A stretch of 64,000 nucleotides of DNA from Asinibacterium sp. OR53 (GCF_000515315.1 NZ_KI911562.1:3195220-3259219), one strand, 5' to 3'; positions 8,774-16,511 are shown, counted from the first letter of the stretch. Program-made: numbers and translations. Notes: generated from the letters alone by a model not told the origin.

Positions 8774-9277
8774 GAGTTGGCCGGGTTTCCCGGCTTCATG
8801 TGCAGACCAGCTCCGCGAGTTGGCCGGGTTTCCCGGCTTCATGTACAGATCAGTTCCGCGAGTTGGCCGGGGTTCCCGGCTTCATATACTGAACAGTCCT
8901 GCGAGTTGGCCGAGTTTCTCGGCCCCATGTACGGATCAGTTCCACGAGTTAGCCGAGTTTCTCGGCTTCATATACAGATCAGTTCCGCGAGTTGCCGGGT
9001 TTCTCGGCTTCATGTACAGATCAGCTCCGCGAGTTGCCGGGTTTCTCGGCTTCATGTACAGATCAGCTCCGCGAGTTGGCCGGGTTTCTCGGCTTCATGT
9101 ACAGAACAGTTCCGCCAGTTGGCCGGGGTTCTCGGCTTCATATACAGATCAGTTCCGCGAGTTGGCCGGGTTTCTCGGCTTCATGTACAGATCAGCTCCG
9201 CGAGTTGGCCGGGGTTCTCGACTTCATGTACAGAACAGTTCCGCCAGTTGGCCGGAGAGTTCTCGAGTTCATATTGA
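8774..9277 (+). repeat. Tandem array of 43-bp hairpin repeats (12 units)
   Basis: Unit starts (GAGTTGG or variant) fall at 8774, 8817, 8860, 8903, 8946, 8989, 9031, 9073, 9116, 9159, 9202 and 9245: nine steps of 43 bp and two of 42 bp, where one G was lost. Each unit carries a short hairpin, GCCGGG-TTT-CTCGGC, plus CATGTACAGATCAG and CTCCGCGAG. The stem varies in a paired way: GCCGGG/CCCGGC in units 1-3, GCCGAG/CTCGGC in units 4-5, GCCGGG/CTCGGC with G-U pairs afterwards; the last two units have decayed stems. There are no unique spacers, so it is not a CRISPR. Frames stay open through it only because the unit lacks stops. Confidence 0.9.
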
Positions 9278-9583
9278 AGCCTTATCATTGCGAACAAGCG
9301 AAAACTTCACCCGATTATGCTCTGTTACCAAGACCGAGGAAAAAAGTTCCATTATTTCACAAAGCTGTTTACTTCCCAAAAACGCCTACTTTTCAGTGAC
9401 CTATTCGCTCACAATAATGATTGGTATATCTGGTTGATTGAAAACAAGTTAAATAAATGGGCCTATGAAATAATGTGTAAAACACCGAAGCAAATTGGGT
9501 GAAAACACCGAAAAAAACCGTGAAATATTTCGAAAATAAGTTTATAATTTTAATTTGTTCCTTCAATAAAGTTAAGCTCGCCA
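9278..9583. other. Gap: AT-rich intergenic DNA
   Basis: I see no gene on either strand. Composition changes from the GC-rich repeat array to AT-rich DNA that continues to about 10690. The motif AAAACACCGAA occurs twice close together (about 9480-9515). Just before the next gene, TTTATAATTTTAATTTG at about 9541-9557 resembles a Bacteroidota promoter. Confidence 0.5.
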
Positions 9584-10249
9584 ATTAAAACTATTTTTTG
9601 TGCTCTCGTTACAATTTTAATTATTTCAGTAACGACTATTATAAGTTGCAAAAAAGATGCTAAGGAAGAAAAAAATTATTTACCAACTTCTGAAAACAAA
9701 CTTACAACGGACCTTTCTCAATTAGACGATTTTAAAGCATTTGTTGCAAATCTATCAACACTTAAAGAATTAGCCTTAGCAAGTGCCTATCCGAATTCAT
9801 TTATGCATAAAAAAGATCCCCTAAACAGCGATTTTTTCACACAACTTTCTCGAATTCAAAAAGATGATTTAAAATCGATAAAAGAAGTAGTAAATTCTCA
9901 ATTTGCTAACGGAGATGATATTTACGCATTAATCAATAAAAATTTCTTACTTTCAAGAAAAATCGTATCTACTTTTCCTGAATTATCAAAAATTTCGCAA
10001 GACAAAAAGACAAATATAATTGCTAATGCCATACAGTTGGTGATAAGTAATCAGGACCAGACAATTGGTGACAAGAGGGTTGCCACAAATCTTGTCAGTG
10101 ACCCTTGTATAACTTCTTGTCAAAATCAATATTATATTAGTGCTGGTGTATGTGCTCTTTTAGTAGAAACAGGTTTTGGCGCTCTAATTTGCATGGCAGG
10201 TGCTTGGGCAGGTTTATCTGCATGTAAAAGTGGCTGTCCTACAGTATGA
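9584..10249 (+). CDS. Cys-rich C-terminal lipoprotein, apparent ATT start
   Basis: No family is recognised. The first ATG in frame is at 9803, but the open frame runs back to a stop at 9551 and encodes a classic lipoprotein signal directly upstream: (ATT)-KTIFCALVTILIISVTTIISC-KKD, with lipobox IISC at residues 19-22. There is no ATG, GTG or TTG in frame ahead of it, so the start is probably ATT at 9584, or an ATG lost by mutation or sequencing error. The product is 221 residues: signal, a charged helical middle, then a C-terminal region with six cysteines (CITSC...C...C...CKSGC) around a Gly/Ala-rich hydrophobic stretch. A small membrane protein gene follows after 50 bp. Confidence 0.65.
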   Translation: MKTIFCALVTILIISVTTIISCKKDAKEEKNYLPTSENKLTTDLSQLDDFKAFVANLSTLKELALASAYPNSFMHKKDPLNSDFFTQLSRIQKDDLKSIKEVVNSQFANGDDIYALINKNFLLSRKIVSTFPELSKISQDKKTNIIANAIQLVISNQDQTIGDKRVATNLVSDPCITSCQNQYYISAGVCALLVETGFGALICMAGAWAGLSACKSGCPTV

Positions 10250-10299
10250 TGTGTTTTGCACAATAAGCAATCTCTTTAATTTACTTTTAAAAAGCGTAT

Positions 10300-10575
10300 A
10301 TGATAACTGCAACAAAACATAAAAAAACTATAGTAAGTTATATACTCATTGCGATTTGGGTATTTACAATACTTATGGTCAAATCTATATTTTGGATGAG
10401 CATAATAGCAGCCTTACTACTATTCTTTTCAGTTGCCACGAGTTATTTTTATTATAAAGGGATTGATTCAACGGAAGAAAAAAAGAAGTACTTGGTGCAG
10501 AAGTTGGCACTACTTGGGTTGGTTGTACTGGCAAGTGTTTTAGGATATGCATTCTTTTTCTACCGAAGCCATTAG
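10300..10575 (+). CDS. Small three-helix membrane protein
   Basis: 91 residues and no recognised family. It has hydrophobic segments at about residues 12-29, 30-50 and 68-86, with basic residues at the N-terminus (TKHKK) and a charged loop (STEEKKK) between helices 2 and 3. It shares the AT-rich composition of the preceding lipoprotein gene and is probably cotranscribed. A small membrane protein behind a secreted Cys/Gly-rich product recalls bacteriocin-immunity pairs, but nothing in the sequence proves this. Confidence 0.6.
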   Translation: MITATKHKKTIVSYILIAIWVFTILMVKSIFWMSIIAALLLFFSVATSYFYYKGIDSTEEKKKYLVQKLALLGLVVLASVLGYAFFFYRSH

Positions 10576-10640
10576 CAGTAAAGCAAAATGAACTGTCTTA
10601 GAGCTACTTCTTGCTTTTGAAATGGTTCCTAAATTTATTG

Positions 10641-10668
10641 TGACTAAATTATTTTTCAATTTTAGTCA
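10641..10668. terminator. Inverted repeat downstream of folE
   Basis: TGACTAAATT and AATTTTAGTCA form an AT-rich inverted repeat about 30 bp beyond the folE stop and 65 bp beyond the small membrane protein gene. It may be a weak terminator for either. It also resembles the light-island operator (GACTAA...TTAGTC, 26 bp), so its role is open. Confidence 0.35.
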
Positions 10669-10699
10669 AGCCTTTTAGGGGGCTAAGACAATAGCAGGA

Positions 10700-11377
10700 T
10701 CATTTCAACTGCAGCAGCAATTCATTTTTTACAGATGCGTTGTTAAAACGTCCTCCATAAAAAGAGCTAACGGTGCTGCACCCGTCCTGTCTGATACCCC
10801 GCATGGAAACACACATATGCTCGGCATCAATAATAACAGCTACATCCTCGGTGGAGAGCACCTGTTGCAACTCCTGCCCAATCTGTACTGTTAAACGCTC
10901 CTGCACCTGCGGACGCCTGGCAAAATAATCTACGATCCTGTTGAGCTTGGATAAACCAATGACCTTATCGCCGGCGAAATAGGCAACATGTGCCTTGCCG
11001 CGAATCGGCACAAAATGATGCTCGCATTGACTGACAAAAGGAATATTTTTTTCGAGCAGGAGTTGACCGTAACCATAGCTATTGTCGAACAGCGAGATGG
11101 CCGGCTTATTTACCGGATCGAGCCCGGAAAACAGCTCCCGCACATACATCTTAGCTACACGCATGGGAGTATCCTTCAGGCTGTCATCACTCAGGTCCAA
11201 TCCCAACGTATGCATGATAGATCTGAAATGATAAGCGATATCGTGCACTTTTTCCTCTGCACTCATGACAAATGCATCCGGACGTAACGGCGTTTGAGAC
11301 CCGCTGGAAAAATGATCTTCTTCACCGGAAACGGACGCCATTTGACAAGCTAAAGCTCTTTGATACTGAATTTGCAT
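10700..11377 (-). CDS. folE: GTP cyclohydrolase I
   Basis: 225 residues. It converts GTP to 7,8-dihydroneopterin triphosphate, the first step to tetrahydrofolate and other pterins. The zinc ligands are C118 and H121 in QCEHHFVP and C189 in EHMCVSMRG; IGLSKLNRIVDYFARRPQVQERL is the standard active-site helix. An extension of about 35 residues precedes the conserved core (EEKVHDIAYHFRSIMHTLG). It is divergent from the LitR/CarH-like regulator with a shared operator at 11420-11447, which suggests light-dependent expression; pterins are also photolyase antenna precursors. It may be an extra, stress-specific copy. Confidence 0.95.
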   Translation of the reverse strand: MQIQYQRALACQMASVSGEEDHFSSGSQTPLRPDAFVMSAEEKVHDIAYHFRSIMHTLGLDLSDDSLKDTPMRVAKMYVRELFSGLDPVNKPAISLFDNSYGYGQLLLEKNIPFVSQCEHHFVPIRGKAHVAYFAGDKVIGLSKLNRIVDYFARRPQVQERLTVQIGQELQQVLSTEDVAVIIDAEHMCVSMRGIRQDGCSTVSSFYGGRFNNASVKNELLLQLK

Positions 11378-11419
11378 GATGTTTTGTGTAATATTGAAGC
11401 ATAAAACTAGTTCTATTTT

Positions 11420-11447
11420 GTCTAACTAAAAAATAAAAAAGTTAGTC
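11420..11447. promoter_or_regulatory. 28-bp inverted repeat, putative LitR operator 1
   Basis: GTCTAAC at the left and GTTAGTC at the right edge of a 28-bp inverted repeat with an A-rich centre, in the folE-litR divergent region. One right-arm base departs from perfect symmetry (GTTAGAC expected). The same 28-bp spacing occurs at 12548-12575 and 14175-14202. Confidence 0.6.
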
Positions 11448-11499
11448 ATAAAAAAATAATAAGCCGTTAAAAAATAATTTTGTCTTACTTTAGTGCCGT

Positions 11500-12378
11500 A
11501 TGAGCGTTACAGAACATTACTCCATCAAAGAGGTTGAATACTTAACCGGCATCAGCGCTTACAGTCTGAGAGCGTGGGAGAAACGCTACCGTGCCCTTCT
11601 GCCACACCGTACGGTAACCAATATACGCTATTATGATGGTACCCAGCTACGCCGCCTGCTCAATATTGCTACCCTTCTGCCACTGGGACATAAAGCTTCC
11701 AGGCTGATAGCATTGCCTGAAGAAGAACTGCAAAGTCTTGTTCTGAAAGCCACTGAGGCGCAGATTGACGCACCCATGCAGGCGCACATCAACAATATGG
11801 TAGCTGCTATGTTGTCTTTTGATGAAAATACGTTCGATAAAATCATCTCTTCGATGATCATCAAATTCGGACTGTATGAGGCTATGTTGCAACTTATTTA
11901 CCCCTTCCTGCGCAAAACGGGCGTACTATGGACTACCAGTAACACCACCCCTGCGCAAGAGCATTTTGCCAGCAATCTCCTGCAACGAAAAATCCAGTCC
12001 GCCCTGGACGCCCTTCCATGCGCAAGTGATCTATCCAAACGTTTCCTGCTGTTCCTGCCACCCGGAGAAATGCACGAGATCGGACTTTTACTGAGCGATT
12101 ATATCATCAGAAGCAAGGGGTTATCTACCATTTATCTCGGACGCGATTTGCCTTATGATAGCCTCGACTTTGCCTCGCAGCATGGCCGCGTTACGCACAT
12201 GCTGACCTTTCTGACATCTGTAACAGATGCCCTGCAGCACGCGGAACATCTTGGAAAAATAGCGCACAAACAGCATTGTCAATTGCTCATCTGCAGTACC
12301 CTTAACTCCAATACAACACCTGTCAGTGATCATATACATTGGTTAAAAGAACCCGGCGATCTGTTTACTTTTTTATAA
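11500..12378 (+). CDS. litR: MerR-family B12-binding photoreceptor/repressor (LitR/CarH-like)
   Basis: 292 residues. An N-terminal MerR helix-turn-helix ([24 protein letters not shown], residues 7-30) is followed by a cobalamin-binding half. Photoreceptor signatures are kept: W144 with nine residues to E154-H155 (the W-x9-EH motif that cups adenosylcobalamin) and H192 in GEMHEIG, at the place of the lower-ligand His of CarH. CarH-type proteins repress in the dark as B12 tetramers and fall apart in light. A TACTTTAG -7-like element (11486-11493) lies just upstream of the ATG. It is divergent from folE; its stop overlaps the end of the DUF2256 gene by 6 bp. Regulation of the whole island is inferred. 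Confidence 0.85.
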   Translation: MSVTEHYSIKEVEYLTGISAYSLRAWEKRYRALLPHRTVTNIRYYDGTQLRRLLNIATLLPLGHKASRLIALPEEELQSLVLKATEAQIDAPMQAHINNMVAAMLSFDENTFDKIISSMIIKFGLYEAMLQLIYPFLRKTGVLWTTSNTTPAQEHFASNLLQRKIQSALDALPCASDLSKRFLLFLPPGEMHEIGLLLSDYIIRSKGLSTIYLGRDLPYDSLDFASQHGRVTHMLTFLTSVTDALQHAEHLGKIAHKQHCQLLICSTLNSNTTPVSDHIHWLKEPGDLFTFL

Positions 12379-12525
12379 GCTCTTTTTACCTCTGAACTTA
12401 CGGCACGCATCACTGCAATATTTGACCTCAGTCCAGTTATGCTGCCATTTTTTCCGCCAGGAAAAAGGACGCCTGCAAACGACACATAACTTCTGAGGCA
12501 GGGGCTTTCTATCTTTCAGCGGCAT
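12373..12525 (-). CDS. DUF2256 family small zinc-ribbon-like protein
   Basis: 50 residues. Four cysteines, C14 and C17 (CVVC) and C37 and C41 (CSDAC), flank the core [13 protein letters not shown]...EVKYC, the characteristic DUF2256 pattern. The function is unknown; the family is, as I recall, often encoded near photolyase/cryptochrome-related genes, and the Cys pairs suggest bound zinc. The stop codon overlaps the end of litR on the other strand. The start ATG at 12525 is 22 bp from putative operator 2 (12548-12575), which it shares with the SDR gene at 12645. Confidence 0.85.
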   Translation of the reverse strand: MPLKDRKPLPQKLCVVCRRPFSWRKKWQHNWTEVKYCSDACRKFRGKKSL

Positions 12526-12547
12526 GCCGGACTCTTTAAATTTTATT

Positions 12548-12575
12548 GTCTATCTAATTTATTATAAATTTAGAC
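12548..12575. promoter_or_regulatory. 28-bp inverted repeat, putative LitR operator 2
   Basis: GTCTATC at the left and ATTTAGAC at the right edge of a 28-bp span, flanked by TTATT and AAAAATAA. It is placed between the divergent DUF2256 and SDR genes, in the same layout as operators 1 and 3. Confidence 0.6.
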
Positions 12576-12644
12576 AAAAATAATACCCATTTAAGCACTA
12601 TCCGGCTTACCCCCAATTAATCAATCAATATAAAAATATCATTC

Positions 12645-13355
12645 ATGGAACTTGCACTCATCACAGGCGTCAGCAGGCAACAGGGCCTTGGCCTGGAAAC
12701 GGCAAAACAGTTAAAGAATAAAGGCTTTGAAGTAATTATTACGGCCAGGGGCCTGGAAACAGCCAGGCAACTGGCTGCGCCACATGGTCTGAAAGCGCTT
12801 GCCATCGACGTCCGCAACGAGCAAAGCATTGCAGAAGCTGCCCGGCAGGTGGAGCTGGATTTTGGAAGGCTTGATGTGCTTGTGAACAATGCAGGAGGCT
12901 ATTATGACCAGGGAGGAACGGTACTGGGTACAGATATGGAATATGTAGCAAATGCACTCGATACCAACCTGATGGGAACCTGGCGTATGATCAAAGCTTT
13001 TAAGCCCTTACTCATCAAGAGTCCAAACCCCCGTATTGTAAATGTGTCAAGCGGCGCCGGATCTTTCTCAGATGAAGTTTTTGGGATGGCAGTCAATCCC
13101 GGCGGCGTACCTGCTTATGGAATTTCCAAGCTGGCACTCAATGGGCTTACGATAAAATGCGCCCGTGAATTCACTGCAGACGGCATCAAAATAAATTCGG
13201 TTTGTCCGGGTTTTGTGGCCACCTACCCCGGTACCGAAAATTGGGGAGCCAGGCCTGTCAGCGAGGGAGCTGCCGGCATCGTGTGGGCTGCCTCATTGCC
13301 GGCTGACGGGCCCACCGGTCAGTTTTTCAGGGATGGGAAAGTAATTCCCTGGTAA
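12645..13355 (+). CDS. Short-chain dehydrogenase/reductase (carbonyl reductase-like)
   Basis: 236 residues, classical SDR. The cofactor loop is TGVSRQQGLG (residues 7-16), NNAG is at 81-84, and the catalytic residues are a Ser in VNVSSGAG (about 136), Y158 and K162 in YGISK. The subfamily resembles carbonyl reductases of the CBR1 type, with an insertion before the Tyr. It is an NAD(P)H-dependent oxidoreductase of unknown substrate, perhaps detoxifying carbonyls formed by photo-oxidation. It stands alone on the plus strand behind putative operator 2 and is convergent with the next SDR gene. Confidence 0.9.
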   Translation: MELALITGVSRQQGLGLETAKQLKNKGFEVIITARGLETARQLAAPHGLKALAIDVRNEQSIAEAARQVELDFGRLDVLVNNAGGYYDQGGTVLGTDMEYVANALDTNLMGTWRMIKAFKPLLIKSPNPRIVNVSSGAGSFSDEVFGMAVNPGGVPAYGISKLALNGLTIKCAREFTADGIKINSVCPGFVATYPGTENWGARPVSEGAAGIVWAASLPADGPTGQFFRDGKVIPW

Positions 13356-13418
13356 CGCAGAGAACAGCAGAATTAACGCTTTCAGGCAGTATGTCTTTTT
13401 TAAGATGCTGCCATGTAA

Positions 13419-14117
13419 TCAGGGAAGCGCAATAGCCGATAAGCCTCCGTCAACATGCATGGTTTGGGCAGTGATCCAACCGGCATGATCGCCCAGTAGA
13501 AACATAGCCGCCGCCGCTATATCCTGCGCTTCGCCCACACGTTGAAGCGGATGTCTGCCCGAATGCTGCCTCAATTTTTCCTCTGAATTCAACAAGCCTG
13601 CCGTAAGCGGGGTGTTGGTGAGCGACGGGGCTACACAGTTAACCCTGATCACAGGTGCCAGCTCTGCCGCCAATGCCTTCGTTAACCCTTCAATGGCTCC
13701 TTTGCAGGCTGCAACACTTGCATGAAAGGGAAAACCCCTGCCGGCAGCCACGCTGGAGAACAATACCACCGACCCTCTCCCGCTCTCTTTCATCAGGGGA
13801 ACCACATGCTGTAATATTTTCAAGGCACCCACTACCTGCAAACGATAGTCTGCCTCATAGTCGGCCAGCGCTGTACGGTTGAATGGCCTCAGTCTCAGGC
13901 TACCGGGACAATATACCACGCCATCCAGCCTGGCGGGAAGAAAAGCAAAATCAACCTCATCGGAAGTAACATCCAGGTAATGGTAGGATAAACGATCCGT
14001 ATTTTCTTTTTTATTGCGGCAGTAAGTGGCGAAGACCCGATGCCCTTCCATGTAGAGCATCTCTGCGATCTGCTTGCCTATGCCGGAAGAACCTCCAACG
14101 ACTAAATAAGATTTCAT
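13419..14117 (-). CDS. SDR-fold protein without the catalytic tyrosine
   Basis: 232 residues from the ATG at 14117; the frame extends to 14183, but MKSYLVVGGSSGIG is the natural SDR start. The cofactor loop GGSSGIG is at residues 8-14; CPG replaces the usual NAG near 70-72; serines 121-122 are kept; but the YxxxK motif reads V135-AAC-K139, so the catalytic Tyr is Val. I recall this HASxAxxKGA form as a recurrent subfamily, so it is probably not damage. Putative operator 3 is 58 bp upstream. Activity and substrate are unknown. Confidence 0.85.
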   Translation of the reverse strand: MKSYLVVGGSSGIGKQIAEMLYMEGHRVFATYCRNKKENTDRLSYHYLDVTSDEVDFAFLPARLDGVVYCPGSLRLRPFNRTALADYEADYRLQVVGALKILQHVVPLMKESGRGSVVLFSSVAAGRGFPFHASVAACKGAIEGLTKALAAELAPVIRVNCVAPSLTNTPLTAGLLNSEEKLRQHSGRHPLQRVGEAQDIAAAAMFLLGDHAGWITAQTMHVDGGLSAIALP

Positions 14118-14174
14118 AAATGTGATTGAACCATTATTTGATTGCAGAACAGAGTTGTTGGCTCTTTGCAAATG

Positions 14175-14202
14175 GTCTAACAAATTTAGCTAATTCTTAG
14201 AC
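14175..14202. promoter_or_regulatory. 28-bp inverted repeat, putative LitR operator 3
   Basis: GTCTAAC at the left and CTTAGAC at the right edge of a 28-bp span, followed by ATTTTATA. It sits in the divergent region between the SDR-fold gene (14117) and the TetR-UbiB-photolyase operon (14469). Confidence 0.6.
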
Positions 14203-14280
14203 ATTTTATATAATTTATGTAGTCTCCCATGTTGAATCATGCGCTGGTACAACCCAATCATTAATCCCCGGGGTGCCTTT

Positions 14281-14349
14281 GTCTAATTTAAATCAAAAAT
14301 AAATTGTACTAAATTAGTTTATTTTGGCCATAATGTTATTTCTGTCTAA
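14281..14349. promoter_or_regulatory. Additional GTCTAA half-sites and an inverted repeat
   Basis: TTTGTCTAATTT starts at 14278 and TCTGTCTAATTTTAC at 14341; between them CTAATTTA (14283-14290) and TAAATTAG (14310-14317) form a perfect 8-bp inverted repeat with 19 bp between the arms. This lies on the TetR side of the 350-bp divergent region; the rest of that region shows nothing else I can name. Confidence 0.4.
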
Positions 14350-14468
14350 TTTTACAAGTGAAAATAATCATCAAAAAAGGCGCACCCAACCTTTCCGCAG
14401 GTTCATCACCCGAAAGGTTTATCCCGGCTTCCGGAAAATTCACCTGAGCGCCATTAAAAAAATGCGCT

Positions 14469-15125
14469 ATGAAAAAGAAAACAATTGACAAAAAAGAGCT
14501 GATGGGGCACTACAGCGATCATTTGTTAACAGAGGGCAAACCACCGGTAAATGTTTATCAGTTCACAAAAAAGCTGGGGATCAGCGAAGACCATTTTTAT
14601 CGCTATTTTACCAGTTTTGAGTCACTGGAAAGTGAGTACCTGGTGTACTTCTTCCAGCAATCCCTTGAACTGGTAATCCAAACCGATGGCTACGACGCCA
14701 TGAGCCCGAAAGAAAAACTACTTCACTTTTACTTTGTATTCTTCGAAAACCTGACACTGAACCGCTCCCTGGTGTTACACCTGCTCCGCGCTCCCCTGAC
14801 CAATAAACTGCAGCAACTGCGACCTTTACACCGTCAATTCAATACTTATATTCAGTCGGTTGGATTCAAGGAGCAGGGGCTCATTGCCAACGCGCCCGGA
14901 AAACTCAAACAGGTAAGCGAAAAAACAAGAGCAGAGCTCATATGGGCGCACTTCCTGTCGGTCTTGCAATTCTGGAAAGATGATCGGTCACCCGGCTTTG
15001 AGAAGACAGACATGTACATAGAAAAATCCATAGAACTTGGTTTTGAAATCATCAATACTGCTATACTGGGTAAATTCTTCGACCTGGGAAAATTTCTTTG
15101 GTCTGAAAAAGTTCCTGCCATTTAA
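14469..15125 (+). CDS. TetR family transcriptional regulator
   Basis: 218 residues. An N-terminal helix-turn-helix is visible in VNVYQFTKKLGISEDHFYRYF (about residues 27-48), followed by an all-helical ligand/dimer domain. Its ligand is unknown. It is the first gene of a plus-strand operon with the UbiB-like kinase (26-bp gap) and the photolyase-related gene. Upstream lie GTCTAA sites, so the operon is probably under the LitR-like regulator as well as its own product. A Lys-rich start (MKKKTIDKKELMGHY) is unusual but harmless. Confidence 0.8.
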   Translation: MKKKTIDKKELMGHYSDHLLTEGKPPVNVYQFTKKLGISEDHFYRYFTSFESLESEYLVYFFQQSLELVIQTDGYDAMSPKEKLLHFYFVFFENLTLNRSLVLHLLRAPLTNKLQQLRPLHRQFNTYIQSVGFKEQGLIANAPGKLKQVSEKTRAELIWAHFLSVLQFWKDDRSPGFEKTDMYIEKSIELGFEIINTAILGKFFDLGKFLWSEKVPAI

Positions 15126-15151
15126 CGAGCAACACCAGCCAGGAGAACGAT

Positions 15152-16486
15152 ATGAAAACACTAGATAAGATACCGAAAAGAAAAATAGAAAGGGTAGGCA
15201 ACTTATTAAAAGCCGGCGCTAAAGTTGGTATCAATTACCTGCAATATTACGGCAGCAGGATATCTCTCGAAGATGAAGAAATAGCAAAAGAGCAACTGCA
15301 CAAAAACAACGCACTCGATATTTACGACAGCCTGAAAACACTTAAGGGCTCTGCATTGAAAATAGCGCAGATGCTCAGCATGGAGAAAAACATCATGCCC
15401 CAGGCCTACGTTGAAACATTTTCTTTGTCGCAGTTCTCTGTGCCGCCGCTTTCAGGCGCCCTTATAAAGAAAACATTCCGTAAATATTTCGGTAAAAATC
15501 CGGAGGCGCTGTTTGATACATTTTCTGTGGAAGCCATAAATGCTGCCAGCATCGGACAGGTGCATCAGGCCGAGAAGAATGGCCGCCGGCTCGCAGTGAA
15601 GATACAGTATCCGGGCGTGCGGGAAAGCATCTCGTCTGACCTGGCCATTGTAAAACCCATTGCCATGAAGATGTTCCACATAAAAAAAGAAGGCTCTGCA
15701 AAATATTTCGAAGAAGTGGAACAAAAGCTGCTTGAAGAAACAGACTATCTTCTCGAATTAGAGCGCAGCAAACAGTTCGCGCATGATTGCCGGGAATTAC
15801 CCGGCCTTCGTTTCCCCGGTTACTATCCTGAGTACTCCTGCGACAAGGTTCTTACAATGGACTGGATGGAAGGCGTACATTTTTCTGAATTTGTACAACG
15901 CACCAACAATGAGCCGGAATGCTTGCATGCTTTGGGACAGACCTTATGGGATTTTTATATGTACCAGATGCACGTACTCAAAAGACTCCATGCAGACCCC
16001 CACCCCGGCAACTTCCTGGTATCTGCTACTCACGAACTGATTGTCATTGATTTTGGCTGCATCAAAGAAATACCGCCCGAATTTTATATCCCTTACTTTG
16101 AATTGGCCATAAGCAGCAACCTCAACAACCCTCGCTTTTTTGAAGAAAAACTCTATGAACTGGAGATCCTTTTGCCGAGCGACACGAACGAGGAAAAAAC
16201 ATTCTTCACCACACTTTTTCATGATATGCTGACTTTGTTTACCCGCCCTTTTAACGAAGAGTTTTTTGATTTTTCCGATGAGCGCTTTTTTGAAGCGATT
16301 GCTGTCATGGGGCAGCGGTATGCAAGCATGAGCCAGGTTCGGTCTATGAATACCAACAGGGGTTCGAAACATTTTATCTACCTGAACAGAACCTTCTTTG
16401 GTCTTTATAATATGATGCATGCCTTGCGCCCGGGCAGGATAACCATTCGGAATTATGAGCGCCTGAACGTGCCTGCTTCCCAGTAA
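15152..16486 (+). CDS. ABC1/UbiB/AarF family atypical kinase
   Basis: 444 residues. Family motifs are present in order: the KxGQ-like ALKIAQMLS (with Ala for Gly), the Ala-rich loop AASIGQVHQAE, the ATP lysine in AVKIQYPGV, the catalytic HADPHPGNFL and the metal-binding VIDFGCIKEI. UbiB/ADCK proteins are ATPases or kinases tied to isoprenoid-quinone and lipid biology. Quinone synthesis genes are not nearby; its place in a light-response operon suggests a role in lipid or quinone stress. A Shine-Dalgarno-like AGGAGA lies nine bases before the ATG, rare for this phylum. Confidence 0.88.
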   Translation: MKTLDKIPKRKIERVGNLLKAGAKVGINYLQYYGSRISLEDEEIAKEQLHKNNALDIYDSLKTLKGSALKIAQMLSMEKNIMPQAYVETFSLSQFSVPPLSGALIKKTFRKYFGKNPEALFDTFSVEAINAASIGQVHQAEKNGRRLAVKIQYPGVRESISSDLAIVKPIAMKMFHIKKEGSAKYFEEVEQKLLEETDYLLELERSKQFAHDCRELPGLRFPGYYPEYSCDKVLTMDWMEGVHFSEFVQRTNNEPECLHALGQTLWDFYMYQMHVLKRLHADPHPGNFLVSATHELIVIDFGCIKEIPPEFYIPYFELAISSNLNNPRFFEEKLYELEILLPSDTNEEKTFFTTLFHDMLTLFTRPFNEEFFDFSDERFFEAIAVMGQRYASMSQVRSMNTNRGSKHFIYLNRTFFGLYNMMHALRPGRITIRNYERLNVPASQ

Positions 16487-16511
16487 TCATTATGTATCCA
16501 ACATTTTACAC

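Noticed and set aside
8774..9277. CRISPR array
   Set aside because: Units are joined head to tail with no unique spacers, and no cas genes are present.
8772..9437. Long plus-strand reading frames through the 43-bp repeats
   Set aside because: The unit length is not a multiple of three and lacks stop codons in the forward frames, so overlapping open frames arise in parallel. Peptides such as ELAGFLGFMYR are only translated repeats, with no start signal of note.
9803..10249. ATG at 9803 as the start of the lipoprotein gene
   Set aside because: It would drop a complete lipoprotein signal peptide encoded in the same frame directly upstream.
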